Positions 16,944 to 25,410 of a stretch of DNA of 64,000 nucleotides are shown piece by piece. The DNA comes from Candidatus Scalindua sediminis (GTDB lineage: Bacteria; Planctomycetota; Brocadiia; Brocadiales; Scalinduaceae). A model generated the notes under the pieces. It was not told the origin of the DNA, ran no database searches, and worked only from the letters and a program-made list of their open reading frames with translations. Made by a program: the position numbers and the translations under genes. Position 1 is the first letter of the stretch; the number at the start of each line of letters is the position of its first letter. Where the stretch lies: contig VSDH01000010.1 of the NCBI GenBank assembly GCA_008636105.1, positions 1 to 64,000 on the forward strand, in the 5' to 3' direction.

Positions 16944-18014
16944 ATGCCAAACATCCCTAAGATTATAGTAGTATTCAGAGAAGATGAAAATATGAAAGCA
17001 GCTGTAGAACTCTTAGCAAAAAAGGGCTACGCTGTTTTTTCCGAAACAAGTATATTTCAAGCAATAGCTACATTAGCTGAAAGAAAAGCAGATGTTATTG
17101 TTCTTGATATAGACGATCTGGAATTAAGGGAAATGGAATTCTTTGATGTTGTAAAAAAAATTAATCCGAATCTGTTCATTTTGATTTCCTTCTCTCTTGT
17201 AAATCGGGAGAGAGCTATTAAATTTCTAGAAAGTGGAGCAGATTGCTATATGTTAAAGCCCTTTTATATAAATGAGTTACTCGCTATCGTTCGTCAATTT
17301 TTAGATAGAATAGATCATAAGGGAGATATCTTAGAGGAATCAATTGAAAAACAGTCATCTTTAGAACGTATGGCATTAAAGATTGCCCATGAAATTAACA
17401 ATCCATTAACCATAATCAGTGGCCAGTTACAATTACTCTTGTCAGAGACGAAAAGTAGTGCCCCCAATTATCCCGTATACGTAACTTTAGAGGAGGAAAC
17501 GCAGAGGGTAGCTAAGGCTGTGAGAAGTCTAGTTGCATATGCTCAACTGAAAGAGCCTAAAAAAGCAGTTGTAAATTTGAACGATATCTTAAAAGATGTA
17601 ATCCATTTCTTTAAAGACACAAGGGAAGGAAAAGATACTCAGATAATAGAAGCTTTTGACAAGGATTTACCTATGATTATGGCCGATAAAAAACAAATTG
17701 CCTTAGTTTGTAAAAATATAATTTGTAATTCCAAAAAGGCTGTTGGCAGTAAGGACGTTTTAAATATTTCTACAGAAAGAGATGAAAGCAATGTAGCCGC
17801 TACTTTTTATGATACAGGTAAAGGAATTCCTTTTAAGGTAATTGACAGGATTTTTGATCCCTTCTCGGTGGTAAACGGGGCTGAAGGAGGAATGGGTCTA
17901 GGACTTTGTGTTTCTCATAAAATTATTGAAAGGCATGGAGGAGATTTAGCCGTTAAAAGCCTGGAGAATAAAGGTGCCGCCTTCCGTTTCACATTACCAA
18001 TTGAAAGCACTTAA
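16944..18014 (+). CDS. Receiver domain-histidine kinase hybrid (REC-HisKA-HATPase)
   Basis: This 356-residue protein has an N-terminal receiver domain (about 1-125) with the VLDID aspartate and the YMLKPF lysine. It continues into a kinase with H box KIAHEINNPLTIISG. The HATPase has a divergent N box (NIICNSKKAVGS) but a normal G1 (DTGKGIP) and G2 (GGMGLGLC). It could pass phosphate from the preceding kinase to the next regulator. Receiver-first architecture typifies relay kinases. Confidence 0.88.
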   Translation: MPNIPKIIVVFREDENMKAAVELLAKKGYAVFSETSIFQAIATLAERKADVIVLDIDDLELREMEFFDVVKKINPNLFILISFSLVNRERAIKFLESGADCYMLKPFYINELLAIVRQFLDRIDHKGDILEESIEKQSSLERMALKIAHEINNPLTIISGQLQLLLSETKSSAPNYPVYVTLEEETQRVAKAVRSLVAYAQLKEPKKAVVNLNDILKDVIHFFKDTREGKDTQIIEAFDKDLPMIMADKKQIALVCKNIICNSKKAVGSKDVLNISTERDESNVAATFYDTGKGIPFKVIDRIFDPFSVVNGAEGGMGLGLCVSHKIIERHGGDLAVKSLENKGAAFRFTLPIEST

Positions 18015-18041
18015 GTCTCAGAATCTCTTAGAGGAATAAAA

Positions 18042-19634
18042 ATGAGTGTTGGGATAAAAATCTTATTTGTAGATGATGAACCTAAAATATGTCAATTAAT
18101 TAAAGAATTGTTCAAACAAGAAGGTTATCAGACAGATACAAGTTTATCAGGCATTGAAGCGCTACAGATGATGAAAAAGTATAATTATCAAATGTTGATA
18201 ACTGATCTGAAGATGCCAGGGATTGATGGTTTGGAATTGATTCGAAAGGCTAAAAGGGAGCATCCAGAAATCAGCACTATAATGGTTACTGGTTATGCAA
18301 CTATAGAGACCGCTGTTCAATCACTTAAACATGGAGTGGATGACTATATAACCAAACCCTTTAATATTTTTGAGTTGAAAAAGGCAGTAAAGCGAACCTT
18401 ATATAGCCATCTGATTACAAAGGAAAATAAACAACTTTTATATGATTTAAAGAAAACAAATATTGAGCTCGATTTTTATAAACAACAATTAACTCAAAAG
18501 GTTCAAACAACTAGTAAGCATCTAAAGGATGCCAATAAAGAGCTTGTTCGAAGAATAAGGGAACTGGGCGCAATAAATGAGATTAGTAAAGCAACTACAT
18601 CTGTCCTGGATATCGATGAACTTCTAAAGCTATGCTTGGAAAAAATCAATGAAAAGTTAAAGGTAACACACAGTTCAATCATGTTGTTTGATGAAAAAAA
18701 GGATGAGCTAATAGTTAAGGCATGTCAGGGTTACAGATGCGACGAAGTTTTAGGTAAAACTCAAAAGATAGGTGAGGGTATTGCAGGGCGTGTTGCAAAA
18801 GAAAAAAAACCAATCTTGGTTAAGAGTAGTGATGATAATGGGTTTAGAAGAGATGAAAAATTTGATTATGTAACAAAATCATATATTTCTGCACCTTTGG
18901 TTTCAGGTAAAAGACTTCTCGGAGTAATAAACATCACAGACAAGATGTCAAGAGAAAGTTTTTCTGAGACGGACTTTAATTTCCTTTGTATTATGGCGGG
19001 CCAGGTGAGCATTGCGTTAGAAAACATAAGACTTTACGAGACAATAGAAGAAAATTGTTTTAACACGGTTCGGTCTTTGGCTAATCTTCTTGAGGCAAAA
19101 GACCGTTATACAAGTGGTCATTCGCAAAGAGTATCTGAATACGCAGCCTCCATCGCAGATGTGATAGGAGTATCTCCTAAGAAAAAAGACATACTACATC
19201 ATGCAACACTACTACATGACATAGGCAAAATAGGTATATCAGAACTCATACTTAACAAACCCGGCAAATTGAACGAATCTGAATTTGATGTAATAAAATC
19301 CCATCCAATTATAAGTGAAGAAATAATAGAACCTTTAGATTTTCTCAAAGAGGCAAGTCTCCATATAAGAGGTCATCATGAGAGTTTTGATGGCAGTGGA
19401 TATCCGGATAAATTAGGTGGAGAAGATATACCACTTCTAACTAAAATAATGACAGTAGCGGATGCATTCGATGCAATGACCTCTGCAAGGGCGTTTCGCC
19501 CTCCTAAAAGCATAAAAGATGCAATATCCGAACTCAACAGAGTATCTGGAAAACAATTTGACTCAGACTTAGTAGATGCCTTTATGTCTTGCGAAGCAAT
19601 GAAGTTAAATTCAGATTTAAAATCTTCTACATAG
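18042..19634 (+). CDS. Response regulator with GAF and HD-GYP domains (probable cyclic di-GMP phosphodiesterase)
   Basis: The protein is 530 residues. REC (1-120) has LFVDDEP, LITDLKMPGIDG and the TKPF lysine. A coiled stretch (about 125-180) and a GAF domain (about 185-325) follow. The HD-GYP domain has HSQRVSEYA, LLHDIGKIG, HHESFDGSGYP and DAFDAMTSARAFR. All metal-binding and GYP residues are present, so degradation of cyclic di-GMP is likely. A ribosome binding site (AGAGGAA) precedes the ATG. With the two kinases upstream it forms a likely phosphorelay inside the wall-gene cluster. Confidence 0.9.
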   Translation: MSVGIKILFVDDEPKICQLIKELFKQEGYQTDTSLSGIEALQMMKKYNYQMLITDLKMPGIDGLELIRKAKREHPEISTIMVTGYATIETAVQSLKHGVDDYITKPFNIFELKKAVKRTLYSHLITKENKQLLYDLKKTNIELDFYKQQLTQKVQTTSKHLKDANKELVRRIRELGAINEISKATTSVLDIDELLKLCLEKINEKLKVTHSSIMLFDEKKDELIVKACQGYRCDEVLGKTQKIGEGIAGRVAKEKKPILVKSSDDNGFRRDEKFDYVTKSYISAPLVSGKRLLGVINITDKMSRESFSETDFNFLCIMAGQVSIALENIRLYETIEENCFNTVRSLANLLEAKDRYTSGHSQRVSEYAASIADVIGVSPKKKDILHHATLLHDIGKIGISELILNKPGKLNESEFDVIKSHPIISEEIIEPLDFLKEASLHIRGHHESFDGSGYPDKLGGEDIPLLTKIMTVADAFDAMTSARAFRPPKSIKDAISELNRVSGKQFDSDLVDAFMSCEAMKLNSDLKSST

Positions 19635-19704
19635 GATATAACGTCTACCGTAATACATACATGGGATCTAATACAGTATTAGTGTTATCTTTCTAACCAG
19701 CATA

Positions 19705-19783
19705 GATGCACAGAGAGTGCAGAAAAAAATAATAAAAAACCAATAAAATAATTTTTGGTACGATCTGCAATTCTCTGTGCATC
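19705..19783. repeat. Inverted repeat upstream of ddl
   Basis: GATGCACAGAGA (19705-19716) plus TGCAG (19718-19722) are mirrored by CTGCA (19765-19769) plus TCTCTGTGCATC (19772-19783). A related single arm (TTTGTGCATCTG) occurs before the kinase at about 15890. It is probably a small dispersed palindrome; it could also lower read-through into ddl. Confidence 0.55.
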
Positions 19784-19800
19784 CAATAATTTGAGGGACT

Positions 19801-20775
19801 ATGTCCGATAAAAAAAACATCGTGGTGTTAATGGGTGGAATATCTTCCGAGAGAGAGATTTCACTTCAGTCAGGTAAAGCTGTTGCAAATGCTCTGAGGG
19901 AGACCAATAATAATATTATCGAGATAATTGTTAAAGATGAAAGAGTTGATGAACTTGACAATTATGAAATCGATGTAGCATTCATAGCCCTTCATGGACG
20001 TTTTGGCGAGGATGGTGGTATTCAGAAAATTCTGGAATCAAAGGGTATTCCATATACTGGCTCTGGTGTTCATGCAAGCAAACTTGCAATGAACAAACTC
20101 AAATCTAAGAATATATTTAAAAGGAACAATATACCAACCCCAGATTATCTTACAGTGCCAGCTGTACAGAGTATTACTGAAATCATCAAAAAAATTGAAA
20201 GATTAAAATTGCCTGTTGTTACGAAGGCCATAAGTAATGGTTCCAGCGTTGGAATATCTATAATAAAAGAATATGACGAATTACAAAATGGAATAAATTA
20301 TGCAGGATCGTTTGACAAAGAAGTTCTTATTGAAAAATATATTGAAGGCAGGGAATTGACCGTTGGTATCCTTAACAGTACACCTCTACCTGTTATCGAA
20401 ATAAAACCTGCATTAAAGTTTTATGACTATGATTCAAAGTATAAAGACAAAAGAACTCAGTATATAATCCTGAAAGCCAGTGATGTATCATCTGAAGAAT
20501 CTTTGTTTCATTCTGTCTATACCAGTACACAAGAACTAGCAATTCGTGCACATGATAGCCTTGGCTGCCGTGGTATCTCGAGGGTAGATATGATTTTAGG
20601 CAAAGACGGTCAAATATACGTCCTTGAAGTTAATACAATTCCTGGATTTACAGAAAGAAGTTTATTACCAAAGGCTGCTAATGCCGTAAATATTGGCTTT
20701 ACCGAATTATGTAATATGGTCATTGCCACTGCATTTAAACCTACCTATGAAGATACTCATATTGTGTGTCCTTGA
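19801..20775 (+). CDS. ddl: D-alanine--D-alanine ligase
   Basis: This 324-residue ATP-grasp ligase makes D-Ala-D-Ala for MurF. GGISSEREISLQSG at the N-terminus, FIALHGRFGEDG, TGSGVHASKLAMNK and the C-terminal EVNTIPGFTE are all present. The omega-loop tyrosine is retained (YDYDSKY), which points to D-Ala-D-Ala rather than the D-lactate-type ligases that have phenylalanine. It lies 166 bases after the HD-GYP gene and 117 bases before ftsQ. Confidence 0.96.
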   Translation: MSDKKNIVVLMGGISSEREISLQSGKAVANALRETNNNIIEIIVKDERVDELDNYEIDVAFIALHGRFGEDGGIQKILESKGIPYTGSGVHASKLAMNKLKSKNIFKRNNIPTPDYLTVPAVQSITEIIKKIERLKLPVVTKAISNGSSVGISIIKEYDELQNGINYAGSFDKEVLIEKYIEGRELTVGILNSTPLPVIEIKPALKFYDYDSKYKDKRTQYIILKASDVSSEESLFHSVYTSTQELAIRAHDSLGCRGISRVDMILGKDGQIYVLEVNTIPGFTERSLLPKAANAVNIGFTELCNMVIATAFKPTYEDTHIVCP

Positions 20776-20892
20776 TTAGTGGTCGTAAAAGTTTTGAATA
20801 CTAACCCCATAACCAATCATCAGATTTATTGAGCGGATACAGGTAAAAGATTTACACAGCTGTAAATTAAGATCGTAGTTCACGAAAAGAAA

Positions 20893-21816
20893 ATGATAGA
20901 AATATTCAAGTATCATTACAGTAAAGTTGCAGATAAAGTAAGAGAAAGTATTGATGAATTAAGACCGTATCTTGAGAAGACACAGAAAATAACCTTATCC
21001 TTTTCTTTCTGGTTGGCGCTTGTAATTGTTGCGGTCTTGGCTATTATGTGGTTGGGTAAATCTACATGGAAGTATTTAACAAATCGAAGTACATTTATAG
21101 TAAGCCCCGTAACATTTTCGTTTGATACGCCAGACTGGGCAACTGATAGACTCATCAATGAGATAAAGAATATCCCAGGGTTGAAAAGAGAATACAATAT
21201 ATTCGAAAAAGACTTAACAAAAAAGATTGCCGAAGTGTATGAAAATAATCCACTTATCTATAGGGTTTACTATATTGAAAGAGAACTGCCTAACATGATA
21301 AATTTAAAACTTGAATTAGGCAGGCCAATAGCCATTGTTAAAAGGAAAGGAAAGGAGTACTTAGTAGACAAAGATTGTGTGAGACTTCCAGATGAATTTT
21401 ATGAATATCCTGAAAGAGATGAAAATCCAGTTTATGTAATTTGTAGCAGGCTTTCAAGGGTTCCTGAATACGGTGAAAAATGGGAAGACAGGTCAATCGA
21501 GGAAGGTGTAAATCTTTTAAATTATCTAAAATATAACGGTATAGATAAGCTTTTAGAAATTGCTACCATAGACGTTTCAAATGTGGCCAGAAGGTTGAAA
21601 AGTGGTAAGAGTGACATAATCTTATATACAGAAAATGGAACAATGATAAAGTGGGGATGCCCACCATCATGCGAAAGGCCTAACGAACTGTCAAATTATG
21701 AAAAGCTTCAAAACTTACTGAGTGTTGCAAAAGAAGAAGGAATTACTCTGGCCAACATGGAATATGTAGATGTGAGGTGGAAAGTTCCTTTAGGCAAACG
21801 CATAAACGTGCAATAA
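20893..21816 (+). CDS. ftsQ: FtsQ-like divisome protein
   Basis: This 307-residue bitopic protein has a cytoplasmic N-terminus (1-36), one membrane helix (about 37-60), then a POTRA-like segment (about 80-160, with IYRVYYIERELPN at the strand expected for FtsQ) and an FtsQ/DivIB-like domain. Sequence similarity is weak, so position after ddl and topology carry the call. FtsQ scaffolds FtsL and FtsB. The cluster ends here: the next genes are on the opposite strand and unrelated, so ftsA and ftsZ are absent. Confidence 0.75.
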   Translation: MIEIFKYHYSKVADKVRESIDELRPYLEKTQKITLSFSFWLALVIVAVLAIMWLGKSTWKYLTNRSTFIVSPVTFSFDTPDWATDRLINEIKNIPGLKREYNIFEKDLTKKIAEVYENNPLIYRVYYIERELPNMINLKLELGRPIAIVKRKGKEYLVDKDCVRLPDEFYEYPERDENPVYVICSRLSRVPEYGEKWEDRSIEEGVNLLNYLKYNGIDKLLEIATIDVSNVARRLKSGKSDIILYTENGTMIKWGCPPSCERPNELSNYEKLQNLLSVAKEEGITLANMEYVDVRWKVPLGKRINVQ

Positions 21817-21913
21817 AGGACATACTCAAACATGTTGTAGGAAAGTGTTCTTTAAAGCCAGATGCAGGAAGTGTTATATTGTGGAGCAAGATGCATAAGA
21901 GAAGTGTTACCTA

Positions 21914-22360
21914 TTACTTCTTCCCAAAAATATTCCAATCATACGTAAAATCAAAATTTCCATCGAATTTGAATTTATCATCATATTCTACTTTAAAATC
22001 ATAAAGATTGTCAAAATCTCCCAATGAATCTGACTCGGTTTTGCCCATTAATCCACTTTCAACTAAATTAAAAACTATTTCCCCAAAATCTCTACTTTTA
22101 GTTATACCCCATTGTTCGAAGATTATCCTTGCCATGAAACCGAATTTTTTCGAAGCGTATTGCTTAATTCCTTCTGAAAGTTCCTGCCCGGTAACATGAC
22201 GTTCTTCCTCCCTTGAGCTATTATATTTTTTACCGAGTTTAGAAGCAGTAAAATCAAGAGATTCAAAGATAAATTGGTATGCATGTATTGAGAATCGATT
22301 ATCTTTCTTGGTAACCTCTTGAAGTTTTTTCCAGGTATCAAACACAGTTTTTTTGCCCAC
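21914..22360 (-). CDS. Minf_1886-family protein (planctomycete/verrucomicrobial conserved protein)
   Basis: This 148-residue protein has the family pattern: DNRFSIHAYQFIFESLDFT, RHVTGQELSEGIKQYA, FGFMARIIFEQWGI and DFGEIVFNLVESGLMGKTE. The family is found essentially only in Planctomycetes and Verrucomicrobia and has no known function. It is the strongest single taxonomic marker in this window. The C-terminus after GDF is acidic and aromatic. It lies 51 bases upstream of metG on the same strand, so the two may be co-transcribed. Confidence 0.88.
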   Translation of the reverse strand: MGKKTVFDTWKKLQEVTKKDNRFSIHAYQFIFESLDFTASKLGKKYNSSREEERHVTGQELSEGIKQYASKKFGFMARIIFEQWGITKSRDFGEIVFNLVESGLMGKTESDSLGDFDNLYDFKVEYDDKFKFDGNFDFTYDWNIFGKK

Positions 22361-22411
22361 TTTATTTCCTTTACACTATCAGGTTATGGAATTTGTTGCA
22401 ATTAATGTTTA

Positions 22412-23977
22412 CTAAGTAATTGTAGAGTATTCAACCTTAGGGAAGATAGGTTTTCCCTTATGCACTTTTATTCCAGATTTCATACCACCCCATGTAGTTC
22501 CACATTCAATGGACTTCTCATTAGCAGATAATCCTAGCTGTTTTTGCATCTCAATAGCTGTGTCTGGCATAAACGGCGATATAAATAACGAAATTATTCT
22601 AATGGATTCGGCCAGGGTATATAGAACTTCATTAAGCTCATCTCTTGTAGTATGCTCTTTTGCTAATACCCAAGGTTTTGATATTTCTACATATTTGTTA
22701 ACTAACCCAATATATTCCCAGATTGCCTCTAATGCTCGGCTGAATTGTAAATCACACATTGCAAGCTCAACTTCGTCATTAAGAGTTTTAGATTTTTTAA
22801 TAAGTTCCTGACCATCTGTTGATACGTTTTTAACTTCTGGGACAATTCCGTTACAATACTTTTCGATCATAGTTAATGTTCTATGAAGAAGATTTCCCAA
22901 ATCATTTCCCAGGTCACAATTGATTCTATTTACAAGGGCATTGTATGAAAAATTTCCATCCAGTCCAAATGGTACTTCTCTAAGCAAAAAGTATCTATAA
23001 GTATCTACACTGTATGTATCTGTTATCTCAACAGGATCTATTGCATTCCCTAAAGATTTCGATATCTTTTGTCCTTCCAATGTCCACCAACCATGGGCGT
23101 ATATTTGATAAGGTGGTTCTATTCCTAATGACATCAACATTGCTGGCCACACGATACCATGAAACCATAGAATTTCCTTGCCCATTATTTGGACATTGGC
23201 TGGCCAATATTTCTTTAGTCTTTTTGATCCGTCATAATATTCTAGGGCTGTTATATAATTAAAAAGTGCATCAACCCATACATAAATTGTGTGTTTTTTA
23301 TCCATTGGTACTGGGATACCCCATTCAACTGCGGCCCTGCTCACACTAATGTCGTCTATGCCCGCTACTAATCTTCTGTGCAATTCATTTCGTCTGGATT
23401 CTGGCCTGACAAAATCAGGATGTTCTTCGAAATGCTTTAAGAGGAAATCTTGATATTTTGACAATCTAAAAAAAAAATTTTTCTCTTTTAGCCTTTCGAC
23501 AGAACGACTACATTCTGGACAGTTGCCTGAGGATAATTGTGATGCTGTCCAGAAACTTTCACAGGGTATACAATACCAACCTTCATACTCTCCTAAATAG
23601 ATGTCACCATTTTCATATATTTTTTTAAATATGTCTTCTACTTGTCTGACATGTTTATCCTCTGTGGTTCTAATAAAGTCATCGTTTGAGACATTAAGAA
23701 TTTTCCACAGATTTTTAAATTTTTCTACCATTCGATCTGCCAGTTCAATGGGCTTTTCCTTGTTTGCCTGGGCAGCTTTCTGTATTTTTTGGCCATGTTC
23801 ATCTGTTCCCGTCAAAAAAAATACATCGTAACCCCTCATTCTCTTATATCTAGCTAAGGCGTCAGCAGCTATGGTAGTGTATGAATGTCCTATGTGCGGT
23901 ATATCATTTACATAATAAATTGGGGTAGTAATGTAAAACGTATTTCTATTCACACCTATGCTCACAATTCGATTCAC
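22412..23977 (-). CDS. metG: Methionyl-tRNA synthetase
   Basis: This 521-residue class I synthetase has the HIGH motif (HIGHSY), the KMSKS loop (KISKSLGN), a zinc knuckle with cysteines in CIPCESFW and NCPECSR, and an anticodon-binding helical domain. The C-terminal tRNA-binding appendix is absent, as in short MetG forms. The ATG start overlaps the ricT-like gene by 32 bases; a GTG at 23953 is the alternative and fits the usual TFYITTPIYYVN beginning better. Confidence 0.95.
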   Translation of the reverse strand: MNRIVSIGVNRNTFYITTPIYYVNDIPHIGHSYTTIAADALARYKRMRGYDVFFLTGTDEHGQKIQKAAQANKEKPIELADRMVEKFKNLWKILNVSNDDFIRTTEDKHVRQVEDIFKKIYENGDIYLGEYEGWYCIPCESFWTASQLSSGNCPECSRSVERLKEKNFFFRLSKYQDFLLKHFEEHPDFVRPESRRNELHRRLVAGIDDISVSRAAVEWGIPVPMDKKHTIYVWVDALFNYITALEYYDGSKRLKKYWPANVQIMGKEILWFHGIVWPAMLMSLGIEPPYQIYAHGWWTLEGQKISKSLGNAIDPVEITDTYSVDTYRYFLLREVPFGLDGNFSYNALVNRINCDLGNDLGNLLHRTLTMIEKYCNGIVPEVKNVSTDGQELIKKSKTLNDEVELAMCDLQFSRALEAIWEYIGLVNKYVEISKPWVLAKEHTTRDELNEVLYTLAESIRIISLFISPFMPDTAIEMQKQLGLSANEKSIECGTTWGGMKSGIKVHKGKPIFPKVEYSTIT

Positions 23978-24809
23978 ATTCTTTTCCCATGTTCGTGCGT
24001 GTTTCGTTTACTTTTTCCAAAATCTCGTCTTTTAATACTACAATTAATTTTTTATCCTTTGTTTCCATAGTTACTTTTTGTTGTAAAATATCATAATCCA
24101 CAACCTCGCCTACACCTTTAGTGGTCATGATTAATGTTCCTTTCTTAGGAAGATAGTGTTTTAGTTCTTCATAGGCATTATCCTCGTATCTAAGGCAGCA
24201 CATTAGTCTACCGCATCTGCCCGATATCTTTGATGGATCAAGTGTTGCTTTTTGATTCTTGGCCATCTTCATTGTAACGGGTTCTAGATCTTTTAGAAAT
24301 GTTCTACAACAAAGTTCCCTGCCACAGTGTTCGTATTCGGCCAGCAATCTGGCTTCATCTCGAACACCGATTTGTTTCATCTCAATCCTGGATTTATATT
24401 CCTTTGCCAGATCTTTAACCAGTTCTCGGAAATCAACTCTTCCTTTAGCAAGGAAATAGAATATTATTTTTTTGCTTCCAAAAAGATGTTCAACACTGGC
24501 AAGTTTCATTGGTAAATTATGTTCTTTTATTTTCTTTTGACAAAGACTGAATTCTGATGGGATTTTCTCTTCTTCGATTTCTTTCTGTTTTTTCTTGTCT
24601 TCTTCTGTAACCTTGTATAGAACTTCTCCCATATTCTGCACAACTGTTTTGTCATCTATTTCTTGTGGTTGCGAAACAACTTCACCCAGCTCCACACCAC
24701 GAGAAGAACGTATAACTACCTTGTCACCTTTTCTCAGAGTGGGAGTAGGAGTGTATACGTTTTCTATATTCCTTAAAATACCATATCTTATTGTTACCTG
24801 ATGTTGCAT
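23946..24809 (-). CDS. ricT: RicT/YaaT-like PSP1-domain protein
   Basis: This 287-residue PSP1-domain protein carries the cysteine clusters CGRELCC and GRCGRLMCC, which bind an iron-sulfur cluster in RicT. In Bacillus, RicT (YaaT) works with RicA and RicF to direct RNase Y processing and developmental phosphorelays. The N-terminal part (residues 1-90) is a beta-rich SH3-like region. It lies directly upstream of metG and overlaps it, an arrangement also seen in other phyla. The C-terminus is rich in Cys and His (CESNCEHRCE). Confidence 0.85.
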   Translation of the reverse strand: MQHQVTIRYGILRNIENVYTPTPTLRKGDKVVIRSSRGVELGEVVSQPQEIDDKTVVQNMGEVLYKVTEEDKKKQKEIEEEKIPSEFSLCQKKIKEHNLPMKLASVEHLFGSKKIIFYFLAKGRVDFRELVKDLAKEYKSRIEMKQIGVRDEARLLAEYEHCGRELCCRTFLKDLEPVTMKMAKNQKATLDPSKISGRCGRLMCCLRYEDNAYEELKHYLPKKGTLIMTTKGVGEVVDYDILQQKVTMETKDKKLIVVLKDEILEKVNETRTNMGKECESNCEHRCE

Positions 24810-25021
24810 AAATATTTCCTAACCTTTATGATAATAAAGAATTAGCACGAGATTAACATAAAGATATAAGATTGTCAAGCGTATCTATATTACCTATTCT
24901 TCGAATATATGGGAGGTTTGGGAGGTGATGCTTATGCAAAGATGTAATAGAGGATATCTTGTGTTAGATTTTTAAATGTTTAGGAATTGTAAACGTTTAG
25001 TAAAGATTTATAAAATGAAGA

Positions 25022-25399
25022 CTATTTCTTAATCACAAAAAAAGTTAACGCCATAAGTTGAAAAACTATAGCAAGAAGTAAAAAAGAGTGTACGTCTCCA
25101 TCCCTATTAATGTAGGCAAATATTAATGTGCCGAAAGTGAAACACTGTGCTACAGCCGCGATAATGTTTAGCCATGAACCCGATTCATATGTTAATACTC
25201 TTGTAATATTTTTGATTTCGTTAAGAATAGATTCAGAGAGAAAGTTTTGCTCGTTAAATCCCGTATCTTTTTTCTTACTAAGAAGATTAGAACATTCCTG
25301 GCAAATTGTCTGGCCGTAGCGTTCTGTTGTTATTCCAGATTCAAAATCTTTTTGGGAAATACTTCTTTTGCATAGACCACAAAGTCGGATTTCTGGCAT
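25022..25399 (-). CDS. Small zinc-ribbon membrane protein, function unknown
   Basis: This 125-residue protein has an N-terminal zinc ribbon (CGLCKRSI at 7-14, CQEC at 34-37), a polar linker and two hydrophobic helices (about 78-97 and 105-122) ending in basic residues. It begins 11 bases after the stop of the NtrC-type regulator on the same strand and is probably the last gene of that operon. I do not recognise a named family. Membrane sensing or a scaffold role is possible but unsupported. Confidence 0.65.
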   Translation of the reverse strand: MPEIRLCGLCKRSISQKDFESGITTERYGQTICQECSNLLSKKKDTGFNEQNFLSESILNEIKNITRVLTYESGSWLNIIAAVAQCFTFGTLIFAYINRDGDVHSFLLLAIVFQLMALTFFVIKK

Positions 25400-25410
25400 A
25401 GTTATTGTTC

